Assembly (NCBI RefSeq): GCF_014647515.1
Contig: NZ_BMPI01000006.1
Location: 97,323 to 161,322 of the forward strand
Source: Dactylosporangium sucinum
Lineage (GTDB): Bacteria; Actinomycetota; Actinomycetes; Mycobacteriales; Micromonosporaceae
Length of the DNA: 64,000 bases
Reading direction: 5' to 3'
The notes beneath the pieces were generated by a model. It made no database searches. It had not been told where the DNA came from and saw only the letters and a list, made by a program, of their open reading frames with translations. Below are positions 56,141-64,000 of this stretch, piece after piece. Both the position numbers and the translations under genes were made by a program. Positions within the stretch are counted from its first letter, which is position 1, and every line of letters starts with the position of its first letter.

Positions 56141-57623
56141 CCACCGATTGTTCCGCACGTAAAGCCGGGTTCGCACCGGGCAGCAGGACCGCCACGACCA
56201 CCGCGCCGAGCAGGGTCACGGCGGCGCAGACGAGCAGGACCGCCGTCATCGCGTCCAGGAACGCGGCGCGGGCGGCCACGGCCAGGGCCTGGTCGCCGGT
56301 GCGGGCCGCGATCGCGACCGCCGCGCTGACCGAGTCGCGGCCGGCGGAGGGAACCGACGAGCGGTACACCTCGGCGGCGAGGCTGCCGAGCACGGCCACG
56401 CCGAGGGCGCCGGCGACCTGGCGGAGGGTCATGGTGATCGCGGTACCCGAGCCGGCCTCGTCCCGCGGCAGCTCGCCCATCACCGCGTCCATCGCCGGGG
56501 TCAGGGCCAGGCCGATCCCGGCGCCACCTACGGCCAGCCAGGTGGCCACGAAACCGTACCCGGAGTCGATGCCGGTGAGTGCGCCCAGCGCCAACCCAGC
56601 GGCGGCGACGAGCAGGCCGAGCGCGACCGGGACCCGGGTCGGGACCAGGCCGGCGATCCGGGCACCGAGCGGAGCGCCCACGAACAGGCCGGCGACCAGC
56701 GGCAGCAGCCGCAGGCCGACCCCGAGGGCGTCATGACCGCGGACCGCCTGCAGGAACTGCGGCAGGATGAACAGGACGCCGAACAGGGCGAACGACGCCA
56801 GGGCTCCCGCCGCGGTTCCCCAGGCGAACCGTGGACGGCGGAACAGGCTCAGGTCGATCATCGGGCTCGCGAGGCGCCGCTCGATCAGGGCGAACACGAT
56901 CAGCAGGACGACCCCGGCCGCGATCGCGCCGAGGACCAGGCCGTCGGTCCAGCCGCGGGCCGGCGCCTCGATCACGCCGTACACGAGCAACACCAGACCG
57001 ATCGTGGACAGGATCGCGCCCGTCAGGTCGACCGGCTTCGGCCGCGTCGAGCGGGACTCCGGCACGAGCAGGGCCACGGCGGCGACGGCCAGCGCGGCGA
57101 CCGGCACGTTGATCACGAAGATCGACCCCCACCAGAAGTGTTCCAGCAGGTAGCCGCCGATGATCGGGCCGAGCGGGAGCCCGACGCCCATGCCCATCGT
57201 GAGCGCGGCGATGGCCTTGCGGCGCTCGTCCGGGTCGAACATGACGGGGATGATCGCCATCGTGACCGGGGTGAGGATGGCGCCGCCGACGCCCATCACG
57301 GCCCGGGCGGCGATGACCTGGCCGGCGTTGTCCGCGAAGACCGCCACCAGCGACGCGGCCGCGAACAGGATGAGGCCGATGAGCAGGAGGCGCTTGCGGC
57401 CGTACCGGTCGCCGAGTGCGCCCATCGGCAGCAGCAGACCGGCGAACACCAGGACGTAGGCGTCGACGAGCCACTGCAGCTCGGCATTGCCGGCGTCGAG
57501 GGAGGTCGCGAGCGTGGGCAGCGCGACGTTGAGGATCGTGGTGTCGAAGCCGAGCGTGAGGGTCGTCAGCACGATCGCGACGAGCGCCCACCAGCGGCGT
57601 GGACTCGAACTGACAGCAGCCAT
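56118..57623 (-). CDS. DHA2-family MFS drug exporter (14 helices)
   Basis: A 501-aa transporter with VLTTLTLGFDTTILNVALPTLATSLDAGNAELQWLVDAYVL, GALGDRYGRKRLLLIG and MGVGGAILTPVTMAIIPVMF, motifs of the QacA/LfrA drug-proton antiporters. The downstream tetR overlaps it. Upstream, TTGACA (57654-57659 on the minus strand) and TAGCTA boxes, with repeated TTTGAG, form a likely regulated promoter. Substrates unknown. Confidence 0.88.
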   Translation of the reverse strand: MAAVSSSPRRWWALVAIVLTTLTLGFDTTILNVALPTLATSLDAGNAELQWLVDAYVLVFAGLLLPMGALGDRYGRKRLLLIGLILFAAASLVAVFADNAGQVIAARAVMGVGGAILTPVTMAIIPVMFDPDERRKAIAALTMGMGVGLPLGPIIGGYLLEHFWWGSIFVINVPVAALAVAAVALLVPESRSTRPKPVDLTGAILSTIGLVLLVYGVIEAPARGWTDGLVLGAIAAGVVLLIVFALIERRLASPMIDLSLFRRPRFAWGTAAGALASFALFGVLFILPQFLQAVRGHDALGVGLRLLPLVAGLFVGAPLGARIAGLVPTRVPVALGLLVAAAGLALGALTGIDSGYGFVATWLAVGGAGIGLALTPAMDAVMGELPRDEAGSGTAITMTLRQVAGALGVAVLGSLAAEVYRSSVPSAGRDSVSAAVAIAARTGDQALAVAARAAFLDAMTAVLLVCAAVTLLGAVVVAVLLPGANPALRAEQSVDELTRVA

Positions 57624-57679
57624 ATTTTGAGAGTAGCTATCATTTGAGTTGTACTGTCAATCGAGACCATCGTCACAAC

Positions 57680-57711
57680 AAAAAACACCCCCGGGAGGGC
57701 TCCCGGGGGTG
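57680..57711 (-). terminator. Intrinsic terminator of the lysC-asd operon
   Basis: On the minus strand, CACCCCCGGGA/TCCCGGGGGTG form a perfect 11-bp stem with a 4-nt loop, followed by six T (the A-run 57680-57685 on the plus strand). This is the only textbook Rho-independent terminator with a T-tract seen in the window. Confidence 0.92.
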
Positions 57712-57729
57712 CTGGACGTTGCGGTGCGG

Positions 57730-58788
57730 TCAGCCCTGCAGCTCCTTGGACAGCAGCTCGGCGATCTGCGCGGTGTTCAGGGCGGCACCCTTGCGCAGGT
57801 TGTCGCCGGTGACGAAGAGGTCGAGCGCCCGCGGGTCGTCGACCGACCGGCGGATGCGGCCGACCCACGACGGGTCGGTGCCCACCGCGTCGATCGGCAT
57901 CGGGAACTCGCCCGCGCCCGGGTCGTCGACGAGGATCACGCCCGGCGCGTGGCGCAGCACCTCGCGGGCGCCCTCGGCGTCGACCTCCGAGCCGAAGACG
58001 GCGTGCACGGCGACCGAGTGGCCGGTCACGACCGGGACGCGGACGCAGGTCGCGGACACCTTGAGGTCGGGCAGGCCGAGGATCTTGCGCGACTCGTTGC
58101 GCAGCTTCAGCTCCTCCGACGACCAGCCGCCGTCGCGGAGCGAGCCGGCCCAGGGCACCACGTTGAGCGCGAGAGGGGCCGGGAACGGGCCGAGGTCGTC
58201 GCCGACCGCCTGCCGGACGTTGCCGGAGCGCGAGCCCAGGGTGCGGTCGCCGCCGACCCGCCGCAGCTGGTCGTACAGCGTGTCGACGCCGTCCTTGCCG
58301 GCACCGGAAACCGCCTGGTAGGAGGCGAGGACGAGCTCCTTCAGGCCGTACTCGCGGTGCAGCGGAGCGAGCGCCACGATCATCGTCAGCGTCGTGCAGT
58401 TGGCGTTGGCGATGATGCCCTTCGGGCGGTTGCGGACCTGCTCCGGGTTGATCTCCGGCACCACCAGCGGTACATCCGGATCCATCCGGAACGCCGCCGA
58501 GTTGTCGACGGCGATCGCCCCGCGGGACACGGCGATGGGCGCCCACTCCCCGGCGATCTCGTCGGGGACGTCGAACATCGCCACGTCGATGCCGTCGAAG
58601 ACCTCGGGCGCCAGCTCATGGACGACGGTCTCCTCGCCGCGCACGACGAGCGTGCGGCCGGCCGAGCGCTTCGAGGCGACCAGACGGATCTCGCCCCAGA
58701 CGTTCTTGCGGGACGACAGCAACTCACACATCACGGAGCCGACGGCTCCGGTCGCACCGACGACGGCCAGACTCGGCAACTCGCCCAT
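57730..58788 (-). CDS. asd: Aspartate-semialdehyde dehydrogenase
   Basis: A 352-aa enzyme that reduces aspartyl phosphate to aspartate semialdehyde with NADPH, for lysine, threonine, methionine and diaminopimelate. VVGATGAVG (9-17) binds NADP; C131 in NANCTTL is the catalytic cysteine; SYQAVSGAGK and a histidine-containing VTGHSVAVHAVF complete the site. It follows lysC after 11 bp and ends at a T-tract terminator. Confidence 0.96.
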   Translation of the reverse strand: MGELPSLAVVGATGAVGSVMCELLSSRKNVWGEIRLVASKRSAGRTLVVRGEETVVHELAPEVFDGIDVAMFDVPDEIAGEWAPIAVSRGAIAVDNSAAFRMDPDVPLVVPEINPEQVRNRPKGIIANANCTTLTMIVALAPLHREYGLKELVLASYQAVSGAGKDGVDTLYDQLRRVGGDRTLGSRSGNVRQAVGDDLGPFPAPLALNVVPWAGSLRDGGWSSEELKLRNESRKILGLPDLKVSATCVRVPVVTGHSVAVHAVFGSEVDAEGAREVLRHAPGVILVDDPGAGEFPMPIDAVGTDPSWVGRIRRSVDDPRALDLFVTGDNLRKGAALNTAQIAELLSKELQG

Positions 58789-58799
58789 GATGCAAGAAC

Positions 58800-62858
<4,059 letters not shown>

Positions 62859-62868
62859 CCTGCACTTC

Positions 62869-62899
62869 CGAGCCGGTCCCTCCGCTGGGGCCGGCTCGG
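62869..62899 (+). terminator. Hairpin terminator of leuA
   Basis: CCGAGCCGG (62869-62877) and CCGGCTCGG (62891-62899) pair perfectly, 10 bp after the stop. Confidence 0.75.
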
Positions 62900-62945
62900 T
62901 AGTGTCGGGAATCTCGCCGTGGCGTTCCCGGCGGTACATGCGTCT

Positions 62946-63668
62946 ATGCCGCAGAGTAGGGGCGTGCGCCCCCTCACCAACGGCAAAGCCGTCATCATCG
63001 CGCTCGCGTTGTCATCGGTGCTGATCAGTGCCGGTAGCTGCGAGGTTTCCTCCACTCCCGAGGCCGCCGGGCCGACGACCGGGTCGGCCGGGTCGGCCGG
63101 CGCTCCCGCGTCGACCGGCGGTGGCGGCGGCACCGGCGGTGGCAACGCCGCTGCCGCCCTGAACTCGCTCACGGTCGCCGCGGCCGGCTCCATGGCGGGT
63201 TACAGCCGCGAGAAGTTCACGCACTGGATCGGCCAGGGCGAAGGCTGCGACACCCGCGACGTCGTGCTCAAGCGCGAAGGCAAGAACGTCAAGGTCGCGG
63301 CCGACTGCAAGATCACGGCCGGAAACTGGCACAGCGCCTACGACGACAAGGACCTCACCGATCCGCAGGACCTCGACATCGACCACATGGTGCCGCTCGC
63401 GGCGGGCTGGCGGTCGGGGGCCAACAAGTGGACCGACGAGCAGCGCAAGCAGTTCGCCAACGACCTGACGCGGCCGCAGCTCATCGCGGTGAGCCTGCAG
63501 ACGAACCGCTCCAAGGGTGACCAGGACCCGTCGACGTGGAAGCCGCCGAGCAAGGGGTACTGGTGCACGTACGCGCAGAGCTGGATCACCGTGAAGGCGT
63601 ACTACAAGCTGACCGTCACCGAGGCGGAGAAGAGCGCACTCACGGACATGCTGGCAACGTGTAAGTAG
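62946..63668 (+). CDS. Secreted HNH endonuclease-like protein (DUF1524/GmrSD C-terminal type)
   Basis: A 240-aa exported protein. After a hydrophobic signal (AVIIALALSSVLISAGSC, possible lipid-Cys C32) and a Gly/Ser/Thr linker, the nuclease domain has DIDHMVPLAAGWRSGA (144-159) and SLQTNRSKGDQDPSTW (183-198): the His and Asn of an HNH metal site, as in many secreted actinobacterial nucleases. It may degrade DNA outside the cell for nutrition. The start could also be the upstream in-frame ATG at 62919. Confidence 0.85.
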   Translation: MPQSRGVRPLTNGKAVIIALALSSVLISAGSCEVSSTPEAAGPTTGSAGSAGAPASTGGGGGTGGGNAAAALNSLTVAAAGSMAGYSREKFTHWIGQGEGCDTRDVVLKREGKNVKVAADCKITAGNWHSAYDDKDLTDPQDLDIDHMVPLAAGWRSGANKWTDEQRKQFANDLTRPQLIAVSLQTNRSKGDQDPSTWKPPSKGYWCTYAQSWITVKAYYKLTVTEAEKSALTDMLATCK

Positions 63669-63703
63669 CAGGTTCTTCGTTTTCGTTGGAAGGGGCGGCC
63701 GAG

Positions 63704-64000
63704 ATGGCAGACGCAGCACCGGCACAAGCATCGGCACCGGCGTCGGCCGCGGCCGCTCCTCCCCCGGCCTCGGCCGCTCCTCCCGCGTCGCCGCCGCCTC
63801 CGGCCGCCTCCGCCGCGTCCCCGTCGGCTGGGGCTTCGGGTGCCGCTTCCGCGGCTTCGGGGGCCTCCGACGCGGCCCCTTCCGGCGACGCGGCCCCTTC
63901 CGGCGACGCGGCCCCTTCCGGCGACGCGGCCCCTTCCGGCAACGCGGCCCCTTCCGGCAACGCGGCCCCTTCCGGCAACGCGGCCCCTTCCGGCAACGCG
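63704..64000 (+). CDS. 5' part of a low-complexity Ala/Pro/Ser protein with 18-bp repeats
   Basis: A reading frame beginning MADAAPAQASAPASAAAAPP stays open to the window edge. GGAAGGGG lies 8 nt before the ATG, which supports a real start. From 63869 the DNA is seven perfect or near-perfect 18-bp units encoding DAAPSG or NAAPSG; the Asp form fills the first four and the Asn form the rest. The functional domain must lie beyond 64000. The N-terminus shows no signal peptide. Confidence 0.55.
   Translation, partial: MADAAPAQASAPASAAAAPPPASAAPPASPPPPAASAASPSAGASGAASAASGASDAAPSGDAAPSGDAAPSGDAAPSGNAAPSGNAAPSGNAAPSGNA

Overview
The window is high-GC actinobacterial DNA with little spare sequence. 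The best fit is a mycelial or soil member of the Micromonosporaceae; this is inferred, because no rRNA is present. Supporting signs are SepH (the actinobacterial FtsZ partner), an LprG/P55-type lipoprotein-transporter pair, a mycobacterial-type CitA and SerC, DUF6401, DUF3027 and DUF2530 proteins, futalosine-pathway menaquinone genes, secreted cellulase and chitinase with CBM2 modules, and many genes whose TANNNT -10 box lies about 6-8 nt before the start codon (leaderless mRNAs).

Layout. 1-2.7 kb: tail of a secreted cell-wall protein, a repeat-rich gap, ilvE and a spermidine-synthase-like protein on the minus strand. 2.9-10.5 kb: a complete aerobic carbon monoxide dehydrogenase operon (coxM-coxS-coxL, an XdhC/CoxF-YHS fusion, coxD, coxE, coxG); the AYACSFR motif in CoxL marks it as form I, a true CO oxidiser. 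10.7-18.5 kb: a GH9 cellulase behind a perfect CebR-type operator, secreted phytase-like and CAP proteins, a PspC protein, two DUF6401 paralogues and an lprG-P55-like operon. 19-29.5 kb: nagZ, a thioesterase, membrane proteins, an MsiK/UgpC-type ATPase, an acyl-CoA dehydrogenase, a nitroreductase, an aldose epimerase and an MFS exporter. 29.6-36.7 kb: pdxH and citA diverging around a 24-bp palindrome, serC, sepH, an aldo/keto reductase and thpR. 36.8-43.2 kb: an ArsR-SRPBCC-DHFR-like operon, a MarR-MFS operon, small proteins and DUF3027. 43.4-48.4 kb: an MFS protein, mqnB, mqnD, a cold-shock protein and a HAD phosphatase. 48.5-57.6 kb: a GH18 chitinase, an XPB-type helicase and its usual partner, and a TetR-MFS pair. 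57.7-64 kb: lysC-asd, a lipoprotein, leuA with a leucine leader peptide, a secreted HNH nuclease and the start of an Ala/Pro/Ser repeat protein.

How the genes work together. The cox operon supplies electrons from atmospheric CO, and mqnB/mqnD make the menaquinone that could accept them. The GH9, GH18 and NagZ enzymes with the MsiK-like ATPase form a polysaccharide-use set. ilvE, leuA, serC, lysC and asd are amino-acid biosynthesis genes.

The least explained material is intergenic: at least three families of dispersed long palindromes (A, B and C), several of them beside degenerate GC-rich tandem tracts, and a separate element that repeatedly supplies the stop codon of the gene it follows. 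These are described separately below.
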